A DNA stretch of 64,000 nt from Desulforamulus profundi (lineage in GTDB: Bacteria; Bacillota_B; Desulfotomaculia; Desulfotomaculales; Desulfotomaculaceae): contig NZ_AWQQ01000146.1 in NCBI RefSeq assembly GCF_002607855.1, positions 9,024 to 73,023 on the forward strand, read 5' to 3'. Shown here piece by piece: positions 30,207 through 38,859 of the stretch (within the stretch, counting starts at the first letter, position 1; each line of letters begins with the position of its first letter). The translations under genes were made by a program, and so were the position numbers. The notes beneath the pieces were generated by a model, which was given only the letters and a program-made list of their open reading frames with translations, was not told the DNA's origin and made no database searches.

Positions 30207-33149
30207 TTATCGCACCACCCAGCGAATGGTAAACAGGGTTTCCTGTTCGGTACGCTGTTGAAGCCGTTTTTCCAGGCTTTGAATCAATTCGTCACGCTTC
30301 TCCAAAATTTCATCTTCCACTTCAAAGATGCGCTGGCGCTGGCGGCGCTGTAGTTTGGTCAGTTCTTGCAGTTTAACCTGAATTTGGTGCTGTTCCTCAG
30401 TGGAGGTGGCCAGCCGGGACTGGCGATTAAGGGCCTTTATCTTGGCCTTGGTTTCCTTTAATTCCTTTTCTGCTGCCAGCACCAGGTCGTCGGCCCATTT
30501 TTCCAGACGATCCCTTTCCTCTTGGAAAGCTCGGTTGCTCTCTTCCAGAACTCGGTTAATGGTAGCTGCAGCATAGTGTGCCGCTTCTCTTTTCAGCATG
30601 GCTTGGTAGGGTGCGGGTATTTCACCCAGGGGGACCACCTCGGCCCGACATTGAAACAGTTTTTCACAGATTTCCTGGTCCAGGACTTTCCCTTCATCAG
30701 TGATGGCGTTAAATAGCAAGTATTCCTCCCGCTCAAAGGTTTCGATGGACAGTTTGGTTAGTGTTAAATAACCCCTTTGTCCCTTCAAATTTTCAACCAC
30801 GCTGATTTTAACCGGGTGATCGGAAATATTAAAGGTTAATTCTGCCGTGGGGGTGGGTCTGTTTTTAGCCTCTTGCAGCACATATTCCCCCAGGGGGTGA
30901 GATAGCCGGTACAGGAAGCCCCTTTGGGCCCGGGTTGCCTGGTCTGATAGGGCCGGTTGATTTTCCTGTAGACCCCGGCGCTGGTATAGATAATATTTGC
31001 CCTTAGGGATAGCGGATCCAGGGGAGTTTTTTAGTTCAAATGCCAGGGTTTGGTCGTTAAAGGTTGCCTGACGGGCCAAAATGTTTTTGGTCAAGTTCCA
31101 AAAAATTTGACTAAAACGATCCAGTTGCCGCCGGGCTTCGTCGTGCTGAAGTTTCAGACGCTGGTGGACGTCTTCGTCAAAGTTTTCCAGCAGCACCTTC
31201 CGGGTATCTTCCAGGCGGCTCTTGATGGTTTGCTCCATTTCGTCTTGCAAGGCCTTAAAGGCTGCTTCAATTTCCTGGGGAGTCCTACACTGCTGGTAGA
31301 TGCTTAGAATACGGCGTTCAAAGTCCACTCCGGATTCAATGGACCCCAGCACCTCGTCCGAGGCCCCCAGTACACCGTTAAACAGGTTGAATTTTTCCTG
31401 TAACAGTTCGTAAACCCGCTGGTCCGCTTGGTTGCGTTCGTTGAGAAAGTTAATGACCACCACGTCATGCCGCTGGCCGTAGCGATGGCAGCGGCCAATG
31501 CGCTGCTCGATGCGCTGGGGGTTCCAGGGCAGGTCATAGTTAACAACCAGAGAACAGAATTGCAGGTTCACGCCTTCGGCGGCGGATTCGGTGGCAATCA
31601 TGATTTCTGCTTTGTCCCGGAAGTACTCCACCAGGGCAGCCCGCTGGTCGGCGGTGCGGGAACCGCTGATGCGGTCGGTACACTGGTTTTGCTGCAGCCA
31701 TTCAGTATAGATGGCTTTGGAAGCAGGGTCAGTGTTGGTGCCGTTAAAGAGGACAATTTTATCCTGATAGCCGTTGGCGGATAAAAACTGGTACAGGTAG
31801 TCCTGGGTGCGGCGGGACTCCGTAAAGATTAAGGCTTTGCGCTGGGCACCCATTTTTTCTAATTCATGAAAGCCGATTTCCAGAGATTGTAACAGGGTTT
31901 TGGACTTGGTGTCTATCTCGATGGAACGGGCCCAGGTAATATATCGTGTCAATTCGGCTATTTCTCTTTTTAGCTTTTGAATATCGATTTTGGTTGGACT
32001 TGCTTCCGGTCTACATTCACCGGATTGGTCTTCTTCACGGTCGTCATCTTCTTCCAGTATGTCCCCGGTGAGTTCATCTTGTTCCAGTAGTTGGTCCACA
32101 TCCAGGAGAGTGGCCAGGGGGTTGTCGGTATTCCCCTGGTCGTTCTCTGTTACCTCGGCCAGTATTTTCTCCAGCCGTTGTTTAATGGTTTCCAGGGTGC
32201 CTGCCACCGCCAGGGAGGAAGAGGCCAAGAGTTTGCGCAGAATAAGGGTGGTCAATTCCCGCTGCCTGGAAGGGATGGCATAGGTATCCTCCCGCTGCAG
32301 GAATGAGGAAATGGCCTGGTAAAGTTCTTGTTCCCGGTCGGTGGGACGGAAGGGTCTGGTAATGGCTTTTCTCTCGGTGTACTTAATGTATTCCAGCACC
32401 TGGCGGCGCAGGGTGCGGTGGCAAAACTTCTGCAAGCGTATTTTTAGTCCCGCCAGGTCGCCCTCATGGACATACTGGGTGCGAAAGGCCGCCAGACTGC
32501 CAAAGAGGTGGTCATCAATCAGGGTTGAAAGTCCGTATAACTCCAGCAGTGAGTTTTGCAGCGGCGTGGCGGTTAGCAGCAATTTTTTACTGTCCTCCAC
32601 CGCCCACCGGATGCCCTGACCGATTTTGTTGCCGGTTTTATACACATTGCGCAGATTATGGGCTTCGTCGATGACCACCAGGTCCCATGACACCAGTCGG
32701 ATTTCGTTTTTGTGACGGTTGGCAAAGTTATAGGAGGTAATGATAATAGGTGCTTGCTGAAAGGGATTGTCTATGCCCTGTTTAAGGGCTTCCCGGTAAT
32801 TCTTGGACTCCAGGATAAGACTGGGCAGGTTGAATTTTTCCTGAAGTTCCATGCTCCATTGTTTGCGCAGGGAAGCAGGACAGATAACCAGCAGTTTACG
32901 ACGGCGTTCGGCCCAATATTGGCATAGCACCAGTCCTGCCTCGATGGTTTTCCCCAAGCCCACCTCATCCGCCAGGAGGACGCCTTTGGAGAGGGGGGAA
33001 CGAAAGGCAAACAACGCCGCTTCCACCTGGTGGGGGTTTAAATCCACGCAGGCATCGAAAAGGGACATGGACAGTTTCCCGATATGGTTGGCTGCATGCC
33101 GGCGTAAGATTTCATGGGCAAAATATTTGGCGTGGTAGTTGGTATTCAT
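30207..33149 (-). CDS. SNF2/RapA-family helicase in the restriction operon
   Basis: About 980 residues from MNTNYHAKYFAHEIL, chosen for the AGGTGA site just ahead. Complete Snf2 motor: LLADEVGLGKTIEAG (motif I), VVIDEAHNLRN (II), LLLTATPLQNS (III), and LPWNPQRIEQRIGRCHRYGQ (VI). An acidic insert lies between the lobes (about residues 340-400), and the last 130 residues are coiled coil. RapA/DrmD-type translocases of this kind accompany some defence methylases. First gene of the three-gene operon; I do not see the drmA, drmB or drmC genes that a DISARM system needs. Confidence 0.88.
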   Translation of the reverse strand: MNTNYHAKYFAHEILRRHAANHIGKLSMSLFDACVDLNPHQVEAALFAFRSPLSKGVLLADEVGLGKTIEAGLVLCQYWAERRRKLLVICPASLRKQWSMELQEKFNLPSLILESKNYREALKQGIDNPFQQAPIIITSYNFANRHKNEIRLVSWDLVVIDEAHNLRNVYKTGNKIGQGIRWAVEDSKKLLLTATPLQNSLLELYGLSTLIDDHLFGSLAAFRTQYVHEGDLAGLKIRLQKFCHRTLRRQVLEYIKYTERKAITRPFRPTDREQELYQAISSFLQREDTYAIPSRQRELTTLILRKLLASSSLAVAGTLETIKQRLEKILAEVTENDQGNTDNPLATLLDVDQLLEQDELTGDILEEDDDREEDQSGECRPEASPTKIDIQKLKREIAELTRYITWARSIEIDTKSKTLLQSLEIGFHELEKMGAQRKALIFTESRRTQDYLYQFLSANGYQDKIVLFNGTNTDPASKAIYTEWLQQNQCTDRISGSRTADQRAALVEYFRDKAEIMIATESAAEGVNLQFCSLVVNYDLPWNPQRIEQRIGRCHRYGQRHDVVVINFLNERNQADQRVYELLQEKFNLFNGVLGASDEVLGSIESGVDFERRILSIYQQCRTPQEIEAAFKALQDEMEQTIKSRLEDTRKVLLENFDEDVHQRLKLQHDEARRQLDRFSQIFWNLTKNILARQATFNDQTLAFELKNSPGSAIPKGKYYLYQRRGLQENQPALSDQATRAQRGFLYRLSHPLGEYVLQEAKNRPTPTAELTFNISDHPVKISVVENLKGQRGYLTLTKLSIETFEREEYLLFNAITDEGKVLDQEICEKLFQCRAEVVPLGEIPAPYQAMLKREAAHYAAATINRVLEESNRAFQEERDRLEKWADDLVLAAEKELKETKAKIKALNRQSRLATSTEEQHQIQVKLQELTKLQRRQRQRIFEVEDEILEKRDELIQSLEKRLQQRTEQETLFTIRWVVR

Positions 33150-33552
33150 TTGTATCACCTGAGCCGTTTCGTGTGTTTTGGTGGAGTTTATTGTTGTTTT
33201 CTATGGCAATTATCTTATTTCCTCTCTGCAATTCGTTACAAAAATTGTTCAGGTGTATCATAAAAGCTAAATGGGGCCAATGGCCCCATCATGTTAATTA
33301 AATATTCTTAGCTTTTATTATTGTCTAATCCTGTGAGTGTACATCAACCAACTGGTAAACCCGGACCAATTCATTTTGTAATTGACGCATATAGGTGCCG
33401 ATGTGAATACGAAGGATTCCAATGAGTGTACCCCATTAATGTATGCTGATAATAATGTTATGACATCGCATCCCCTAAGATATATTTTTTAATTTATATT
33501 TCTACATATTTCTAAAATGGTATTAACATAACCCTCGGAACAATACAGCTAA
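33150..33552. other. Intergenic leader of the restriction operon
   Basis: I see no gene. The stretch is AT-rich and must contain the operon promoter on the minus strand, but no clear pair of hexamers stands out. Confidence 0.4.
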
Positions 33553-33760
33553 ATTGAAGTAACCCCAAGGGAACATCACAACTGTGCTCCCAGTGTGGCG
33601 CCGAAGTAAAGAAAAACTCTTTCAAAGGGGCACTACTGTAAGGTTTGTGATCTATCTATAAGACCGGGATATAAACGCTGCGATTAATATTCTGAAACGA
33701 GCAATATTACTATCGGTAAAATATTAAGGACCCCGGGCGGGGCCTTAATATTAACGGTAG
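33553..33760 (+). pseudogene. Decayed 3-prime end of an IS605-type tnpB
   Basis: The stretch matches, with many changes, the last 150 bases of the complete tnpB at 54340-54489: it keeps traces of VEV, TSQLCSQCGAEVKK, the second CxxC knuckle, DRDINAAINILKRA, and then the GC-rich hairpin GACCCCGGGCGGGGCC. Frame breaks and changes make it non-coding. It shows an older insertion of a relative of the 53-kb element. Confidence 0.75.
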
Positions 33761-33884
33761 TCAACTATTGTACCGCGGATCTTTAACTAGCCTCCGTATT
33801 TTAAAATATACTATAATAGAACCCCCAGTGAGGCAAAAAGTACAATGACTACCCGAAGTAAAACATCGTCTTCTTGCTAATTAA

Positions 33885-34427
33885 CTACCAAAGATATTTA
33901 ACCATGAACCCATCACTTATTTTTTTATATCCAAGTTTTTGGTAGTGTTTCACCATTTTTTTCTGCATTTTTTTAAATTCCTCTGAATAATGATCTATTC
34001 CTAAAGGCCAAGGTTTTACAATTGCAATCTTGGCTTTATTTTTAAAATAATGTTCAATTCTTTCGGTAACTGCCGATGCTATTCCATTAGAGCGATATTG
34101 TTCTTTAACCGTTATTCGGTGCAAATAAAGGAAATTCGGAATATTATTTTTTCCAAAGTACACACTTAGAGCCTTATAAAGGTCATAATATTCCTGGTCA
34201 ATATCATCTAAAATAGGAAATATATCTTCTCCGTTTTTAATTGCACTGTCATTATCAAAATAATCAAACTCAACTTCCCCAACTTCTACTAATTCTGGAC
34301 TTTCTTCGGCGTCGGTTTCCCAATCGCTAAAAATAATTTTCCCGTAAAAAGATTGAAGATAATACGCTGGGAAGTCATTATTTAGTTCCATCTCGTGCGA
34401 AATTCGAACATTAATATCCTCTATCAT
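33885..34427 (-). CDS. GNAT-type N-acetyltransferase
   Basis: 180 residues. The pattern LHRITVKEQYRSNGIASAVTERI (residues about 101-123) is the acetyl-CoA binding motif A of GNAT proteins (R/Q-x-x-G-x-A form), and the ending KLGYKKISDGFMVKYL fits the last strand. The substrate is unknown. Single gene downstream of the tyrosine recombinase, rich in A and T compared with its neighbours. Confidence 0.7.
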   Translation of the reverse strand: MIEDINVRISHEMELNNDFPAYYLQSFYGKIIFSDWETDAEESPELVEVGEVEFDYFDNDSAIKNGEDIFPILDDIDQEYYDLYKALSVYFGKNNIPNFLYLHRITVKEQYRSNGIASAVTERIEHYFKNKAKIAIVKPWPLGIDHYSEEFKKMQKKMVKHYQKLGYKKISDGFMVKYLW

Positions 34428-34469
34428 TTTTAATCACCTTTCGTCAAAACTTTTAGAACCATTTCATGG

Positions 34470-35528
34470 TTATTTCTTTTTCTCCTTCCTCGGAACATAC
34501 CGGTAAGTAACCTCCACCCTGTTATGCCCGAGGTCCCGTGTTAACCTGAGCCTGGCCACAACATCCACCACTTTTCTTAGTGGATTTTTACACATACGTC
34601 TGGCCTTTTGCTCTGATATTGAAAATTCTTCAGCTAGTCTCTGCCAATCTTTGGCTTTGACCAGTTCATTTATTCTACTTATATATTCCTTGTGTCGTTG
34701 GACGGCAAATGTCTTCCGCATGCCGTGCAATCCACGACCACTAAAGCTACTTTTTTCTGCAATCATCTTAATCTGTGAATAAATGGTTTGTTGGTTTATA
34801 CCGGCAAAAATACCTCCATAGGAAGCTTCTTGAACTAATCTTTGCATAAGATTATGAAATTGTCCATCATATCTTACTTCCCTTACCTTCCCTCCCTTCT
34901 CAATTAATGTCACCGTCCTTTTTTGAAGATTAATACGCTCTGCGGTAATAGCCTTGCTAAAATCCCTATAGGTTTTATTCCCTTTTTTCAAAGCGGTGCC
35001 AAAAATTGATTCGGCCCGGCAGCCGGTAGCCCGAATAAATTCTAAGGCATCTCCTGCTCTTGGGTTTATTTTCCTCAACTCCTGAATGAGCCGATCTGCT
35101 TCTTCCGGTGTATAGGCCGGCCCGCGCTGAACCGTAACATCCTCCCTACTTCGGCGGGGTCGCTCAAACTCTTCAATTTTCCAGGACACCCTGCCAAACC
35201 ATTTATTTGTCATTTTCTCCAATTTTTCAAGGGCTGAAGAATATTGATGTACTGTTTCTGGCCTCCGGATCTGCTTTATCCTTTCAAGAAAATTCCGCAC
35301 TTCTTCAGAAGTTACGGAACATATTTGAAATTTTGTTGTCCCCCTTCTTTCTGCTAGGTCTTTGGCAAACCGCATACAAGCCGCCCGGTAGATGTCGTAT
35401 GTTGCAGCTCCCGTTATAGCTGCGTCCAGCTGACCGGCTTTCTTTAATTCCTTTTTCTTTTGTCCAAAGCTCCTCGACATACTAAATAACTGGTCAATCT
35501 GCCGATATATAGTTTTAACCTTTGCCAT
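34470..35528 (-). CDS. Tyrosine recombinase / phage integrase family
   Basis: 352 residues with an N-terminal SAM-like core-binding domain (about 45-135) and a catalytic domain. The conserved residues are visible: Arg in ATGCRAES, His-x-x-Arg in GLHGMRKTFA, His in DLGHNRVEV and Tyr in VTYRYVPR. It could excise or integrate the large element, resolve dimers, or invert DNA. Five double palindromes of the TGTCCGGACA type lie directly upstream, so its expression is probably controlled by the protein that binds them. Start MAKVK with AAAAGGATGG ribosome site. Confidence 0.8.
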   Translation of the reverse strand: MAKVKTIYRQIDQLFSMSRSFGQKKKELKKAGQLDAAITGAATYDIYRAACMRFAKDLAERRGTTKFQICSVTSEEVRNFLERIKQIRRPETVHQYSSALEKLEKMTNKWFGRVSWKIEEFERPRRSREDVTVQRGPAYTPEEADRLIQELRKINPRAGDALEFIRATGCRAESIFGTALKKGNKTYRDFSKAITAERINLQKRTVTLIEKGGKVREVRYDGQFHNLMQRLVQEASYGGIFAGINQQTIYSQIKMIAEKSSFSGRGLHGMRKTFAVQRHKEYISRINELVKAKDWQRLAEEFSISEQKARRMCKNPLRKVVDVVARLRLTRDLGHNRVEVTYRYVPRKEKKK

Positions 35529-35549
35529 ATGACACCATCCTTTTGTTTA

Positions 35550-35804
35550 TGTCCGGACAATGTCCGGGCAAAACATTTGAAAAGTACTCATATCCGGACA
35601 TTGTCCGGACAAATTTGATCCTGTTTTAGTTTTGTTTTTCGGATTTGTCCGGAATGTGTCCGGACAAATTATTCTCCACGGTGCATTTGATTTCCAAATT
35701 TTTTAAAAAATACTATATCGTGTATTTTAAAATGGCTTATGTCCGGACATTTTCCGGACATTCATTACATGTTTCATGTTTTATGTCCGGACAATATCCG
35801 GACA
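35550..35804. repeat. Iteron array 1: five double palindromes upstream of the recombinase
   Basis: Five units start at 35550, 35591, 35646, 35740 and 35784. Each consists of two 10-base palindromes (consensus TGTCCGGACA, with TATCCGGACA, TTTCCGGACA and similar variants) repeated exactly 11 bases apart, i.e. about one helical turn. Unit spacing is 41-94 bases. The same units form array 2 near parR and a single copy near parM. They look like binding sites for a dimeric, cooperatively binding protein such as ParR. Confidence 0.88.
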
Positions 35805-35845
35805 TGAGTTAATTTTTTCGTATAGCTGCCGCAGGATAGAAAAGT

Positions 35846-36558
35846 ACCCCTGCCGGGGATTTGACTGCCCTTACCAGGGCAGAAGTCACTTCACTTCCTG
35901 ATCATTTTTTCTACCGGCCTGCTTGCATTGCTACCGCAATGCAAGCAGCACCTACCGGTGCTGTGATGCCCTGGCTCCCGCCCAGGTGCTTAGCTTTGCT
36001 ATTGCCTTGACACTACCGTTATCAAGGCAATAGCAAAGCTAAGGTTTGACGCCCCCTGCCAGGGTCGTTTATTTATACCTACCGGTCTAAATAAACGACC
36101 CTACGGGTCTTGGACGCAAACCTTCCTACCGGAAGCTTTGCGATATTCATCCGCCATTGGTCTGTTCCCATCAGCCCAACGGCTATGTATTTCTTACAGG
36201 TCTTTATTCGACCCATGCGACTCCCGTCGCTCTCGACCGGGTCCCTAAAGCCGCCCTACCGGTCCGTCTCACCTACCGGTCATCGACGTTTAGACTCCAT
36301 ACATAGGAACGATCCCTATGATGGAAAATACTCATTTGGGAAAAATGAGCTGAGACAAGTAATTTAAGGCAGTTACCACTGCCGCAGGTTCTACCGAACC
36401 TATCCGATCAACCTGGTTTCCACCAGGTGAAAATAATCATATGTGCTGTAACCCCAGCACTTGGGACAAAATTGTTGCAAAGCTATTCCCCCGTCAGGGG
36501 ATGGCCTGGCTTGCACCAGGCCAAAATCTGTTAATAAAGTTTATAGTGGTTCACCACT
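35846..36558 (-). ncRNA. Dense hairpin array with TACC loops, possible large structured RNA
   Basis: About twenty hairpins in 713 bases and no gene. Examples with a TACC loop (GGTA on the minus strand): 35865-35882, 35920-35947 (12-bp arms), 35946-35963, 35989-36043 (22-bp arms), 36061-36102 (15-bp arms), 36115-36142, 36271-36280, 36368-36383, 36386-36401. Others have different loops (36302-36320, 36331-36349, 36411-36427, 36443-36460, 36503-36522, 36545-36558). Neighbouring genes are on the minus strand, so a minus transcript is likely. Several arms compete, e.g. 36097-36109 with 36088-36102. I know no RNA family with this look. Confidence 0.6.
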
Positions 36559-36568
36559 TTAGAATTGT

Positions 36569-36742
36569 CTAGGAACAACGCGCACATTCCTCTTTAACAA
36601 TAACCTTGTAAATATGATGGACGCATTTACTTCCACTGCAACCTTTAAAACTTTCTTCCTTGTATTTATCACATTTATCTACGACTTCTCGCGTTATGAA
36701 TGTCTCATATCTGTTGCAATAATCTCCTGCTTCAATAACCAT
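36569..36742 (-). CDS. Small cysteine-containing protein
   Basis: About 57 residues from the second ATG (MVIEAGDYCNRYETF), chosen for its distance to the AGGAAAGG site; a start at 36754 is possible and would overlap the upstream gene. Cysteines in CNRY, KCDKY, GCSGSKC and ECARC may hold a metal. The last codons overlap a 16-base copy of the group II intron 5-prime end. Function unknown. Confidence 0.5.
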   Translation of the reverse strand: MVIEAGDYCNRYETFITREVVDKCDKYKEESFKGCSGSKCVHHIYKVIVKEECARCS

Positions 36743-36750
36743 ACTATCTA

Positions 36751-37134
36751 TCATCCTTTCCTAATTTTTTTTACAATCAGCGCTTTTTCCCCGAATCTCC
36801 TCACATCAGCCTTAGCAGTTTCTACTAAAGTATTTAAAAACTGCTGATTATGAAGAAAATTCATAGCTCCTTCTTTTTGGAATATTTTTATTAATTGCTT
36901 TACCCGGTGTTTTGTCCACCGGTTCTCAAAAATCTGGTGAACCTTCAACATTTTTTCCATCTTCTCTACAGAGATGCCGGCTTCACACCAGCAACACAAA
37001 TAATCCGGACCACCGGGATATCCTATATACGTCCCATGCTCGCAGTGGGTGAGGCAGTAATCACATTTTTCACTACCCCCATCGATGGAAGGGTAAAAAG
37101 GGCTACCGCAGGTTTTGCAAATCTTTTCAACCAT
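36751..37134 (-). CDS. Zinc-finger protein of unknown function
   Basis: 127 residues. The N-terminal 55 residues have three Cys pairs (CKTCGSPFY, CDYCLTHC, CCWCEAG) that suggest two zinc ribbons; the rest is helical (KMLKVHQIFENRW, VKQLIKIFQKEGAMNFL). Between its Shine-Dalgarno (37165-37174) and ATG there is a perfect 9-bp hairpin, the same layout as in five other genes of this cluster. Function unknown. Confidence 0.6.
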   Translation of the reverse strand: MVEKICKTCGSPFYPSIDGGSEKCDYCLTHCEHGTYIGYPGGPDYLCCWCEAGISVEKMEKMLKVHQIFENRWTKHRVKQLIKIFQKEGAMNFLHNQQFLNTLVETAKADVRRFGEKALIVKKIRKG

Positions 37135-37140
37135 TTTCCC

Positions 37141-37162
37141 GATACCGGCTGCCGCCGGTATC
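37141..37162 (-). promoter_or_regulatory. Hairpin between Shine-Dalgarno and start codon of the 37134 gene
   Basis: GATACCGGC and GCCGGTATC pair around a 4-base loop. Order on the minus strand: AAAGGAGGG, hairpin, GGGAAA, ATG. If the hairpin forms, the ribosome site is brought within a normal distance of the start. Confidence 0.75.
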
Positions 37163-37405
37163 TTCCCTCCTTTCGGATTGAATTTTCCGGCATACAGCCT
37201 GGTATTTTCTTGCTACGCTATGCATCAATATATCTCCACTGGTTGGTTGGCTTTCGTAGATATTTTCTACTTGTATCTGTTCCATCTTTAAAGCCGGGGA
37301 ATACCCCTGCCGGGGCCAATTCCCCGGCAGGGCACCTCCCTACTGGTTAATTCTTTAGCTTTCTTTAATTTTCCGGGCCTTCAAGGACCGTACCCCGGTC
37401 CATGC

Positions 37406-37528
37406 TCACCCGGCTTTTAATCCCCACTTTTTAGCCGCCAGGCGCTTTGCTTGTTCGTGACTTTTAGCAACTACCCTGGTTGTTAAACCGTCAATCCTGG
37501 TGACTAGATAAACGTCCATCGTACTCAT
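37406..37528 (-). CDS. Very small basic protein (40 residues)
   Basis: ATG 37528 to TGA 37406: MSTMDVYLVTRIDG then RVVAKSHEQAKRLAAKKWG. It overlaps the end of the 37491-37775 gene by 38 bases, which suggests coupling. Basic, short and with an amphipathic helix; could bind nucleic acid. Not recognised. Confidence 0.45.
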   Translation of the reverse strand: MSTMDVYLVTRIDGLTTRVVAKSHEQAKRLAAKKWGLKAG

Positions 37529-37775
37529 TCTCTACTGCACCGCCTTTCATGATTTCTTGATAAAGCTCCAGGAGTGGTGCTGTTACATGCAGCAGTTCCC
37601 TTTCAACTTTATCCCTGTCATTTGCCATAACAGCAGAAAAAAGGTGTCCCATGTGCTCGCCGGCAATCATAGCCCACTTTTCCATGGGCAGGTCGTAATC
37701 GCCTTTCATAATGCGATTCATTTGAGCTTGCAGCTCTACTTTCTTTAAAAAACTGTTTCTTATTTGCTCAGTCAT
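37491..37775 (-). CDS. Hypothetical helical protein
   Basis: 94 residues, almost wholly alpha-helical (VELQAQMNRIMKG, EKWAMIAGEHMGHLFSAVM, VERELLHVTAPLLELYQEI). AAAGGATGG site at normal distance, without the hairpin seen in its neighbours. Sixteen bases after the Toprim-like gene. I do not recognise it. Confidence 0.55.
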   Translation of the reverse strand: MTEQIRNSFLKKVELQAQMNRIMKGDYDLPMEKWAMIAGEHMGHLFSAVMANDRDKVERELLHVTAPLLELYQEIMKGGAVENEYDGRLSSHQD

Positions 37776-37791
37776 GTAGGACCATCCTTTC

Positions 37792-38790
37792 TTAATTCAA
37801 CTTTCTAAAAACAAACTTGCACCCGGCTACAGCGGCATCATCTGCGCCTTTGAATTTTTTGTGCCAAAGGGCTTCACATAACCGCCTGCCGGTTCCGGCT
37901 ACCGCCTTCCGAAATTCTTCGCAGGCTCTGCGGACGTGCAGGTTGGTATACTTGTCCTGGTCATAGGCTTCCACTACTTCTCGGTCAGGGAAATCACGCT
38001 GAAGCACTTCTACTGCTTCTGACCACGTATTAGCGCTTACGGTACCCAGTACCACAGCGCCGATCTTTTGGCTGAAGACGATAGCCTTTAAGGCCCCTTC
38101 TGTTACCCAGATTCGGCGGTCTTTTATTTCTTTCGGCCTGGCTACATGTACCGGAACTCCGGAACAGGCTCCCGACTGTTTATTTCCCGAACTAAATAGC
38201 TGGTATTTTCTCCCCCCGACAGGTTTGTCCAGCCTGATCTGCAGAGCTTGGATTCTTCCTTCGGAGTCCAGGATAGGAAATATAAACCCGGGGGAGTAGT
38301 TGAAACACCAGTAATATCCGTTACCTTTTTTATTAGGGGCCTGATAGAACCCAGGTACTCCTTTCAGGTTATGACCCATGTTTATGAGTTTCTGGCACAC
38401 TTCCCAGGGCTTCACCCCGGTGAGTGACCGAAAGCCTGCTTTCTCGATTTCTTCAACCGTTAAGCCGCGGCGTTTTAGCTCTTTGATGTGGTGGTATTCC
38501 AGGGACAGGAGGTCTAACATTGCCCTGTATACCCGGTCGCACACTTCAATAGGAGCTTTTGCAACAGCTGTTTCTACCCTGTCTACGGGCCGGTAATATA
38601 TCGGTGGGGCTGTCAGCTTATGCAGCCAGCCGCCCATTTTCCCTGATACTGGGTGGTTACTTTCAATGCGCATGCAGATGGCTATGCGGTCGTTGAAAGA
38701 ACACCAATCAGCTTTGCCGCAGATGGGGCAGGGTTGCTGCCGATTTACCCGTTGTAGCGGTTGATTAACATACTGTTTGGCATAACTCAT
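37792..38790 (-). CDS. DUF3854/Toprim-like primase-related protein
   Basis: About 332 residues. I start at MSYAKQYVNQPL (38790) because the GGAGGTG site, a hairpin and this ATG repeat the layout of the neighbouring genes; the longer frame begins with a run of glycine and serine from the hairpin. N-terminal zinc finger CPICGKADWC (about 21-30) like primase fingers, then a region like Toprim proteins with IWVTEGALKAIVFSQ and VVEAYDQDKYTN, where Glu and Asp could bind metal. Such proteins occur on plasmids beside replication genes. No helicase domain is attached. Confidence 0.7.
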   Translation of the reverse strand: MSYAKQYVNQPLQRVNRQQPCPICGKADWCSFNDRIAICMRIESNHPVSGKMGGWLHKLTAPPIYYRPVDRVETAVAKAPIEVCDRVYRAMLDLLSLEYHHIKELKRRGLTVEEIEKAGFRSLTGVKPWEVCQKLINMGHNLKGVPGFYQAPNKKGNGYYWCFNYSPGFIFPILDSEGRIQALQIRLDKPVGGRKYQLFSSGNKQSGACSGVPVHVARPKEIKDRRIWVTEGALKAIVFSQKIGAVVLGTVSANTWSEAVEVLQRDFPDREVVEAYDQDKYTNLHVRRACEEFRKAVAGTGRRLCEALWHKKFKGADDAAVAGCKFVFRKLN

Positions 38791-38795
38791 ATTCC

Positions 38796-38814
38796 GGCGG
38801 CTGCTGCTGCCGCC
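38796..38814 (-). promoter_or_regulatory. Hairpin between Shine-Dalgarno and start of the DUF3854 gene
   Basis: GGCGGC and GCCGCC around a 7-base AGC-repeat loop. Order on the minus strand: AAAGGAGGTG, hairpin, GGAAT, ATG. A second GGCGGC/GCCGCC hairpin lies just upstream of the ribosome site (about 38836-38850). Confidence 0.65.
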
Positions 38815-38859
38815 CTTCACCTCCTTTGGGTTTTGGGCGGCTTTGCCGCCTTGAATTAT

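Noticed and set aside
23833..33149. DISARM or BREX system
   Set aside because: An SNF2 helicase and a methylase are present, but drmA, drmB, drmC, pglZ and brxC are not. Mod plus Res fits a type III-like system better.
35846..36585. Second, ORF-less group II intron
   Set aside because: Only the first 16 bases match the intron. No domain V with an AGC triad and no AY end with a bulged A could be found at the other side.
38791..38820. Start of the DUF3854 protein at 38820
   Set aside because: The extra ten residues are encoded by the leader hairpin, and the start 30 bases downstream matches the Shine-Dalgarno-hairpin-ATG layout of five neighbours.
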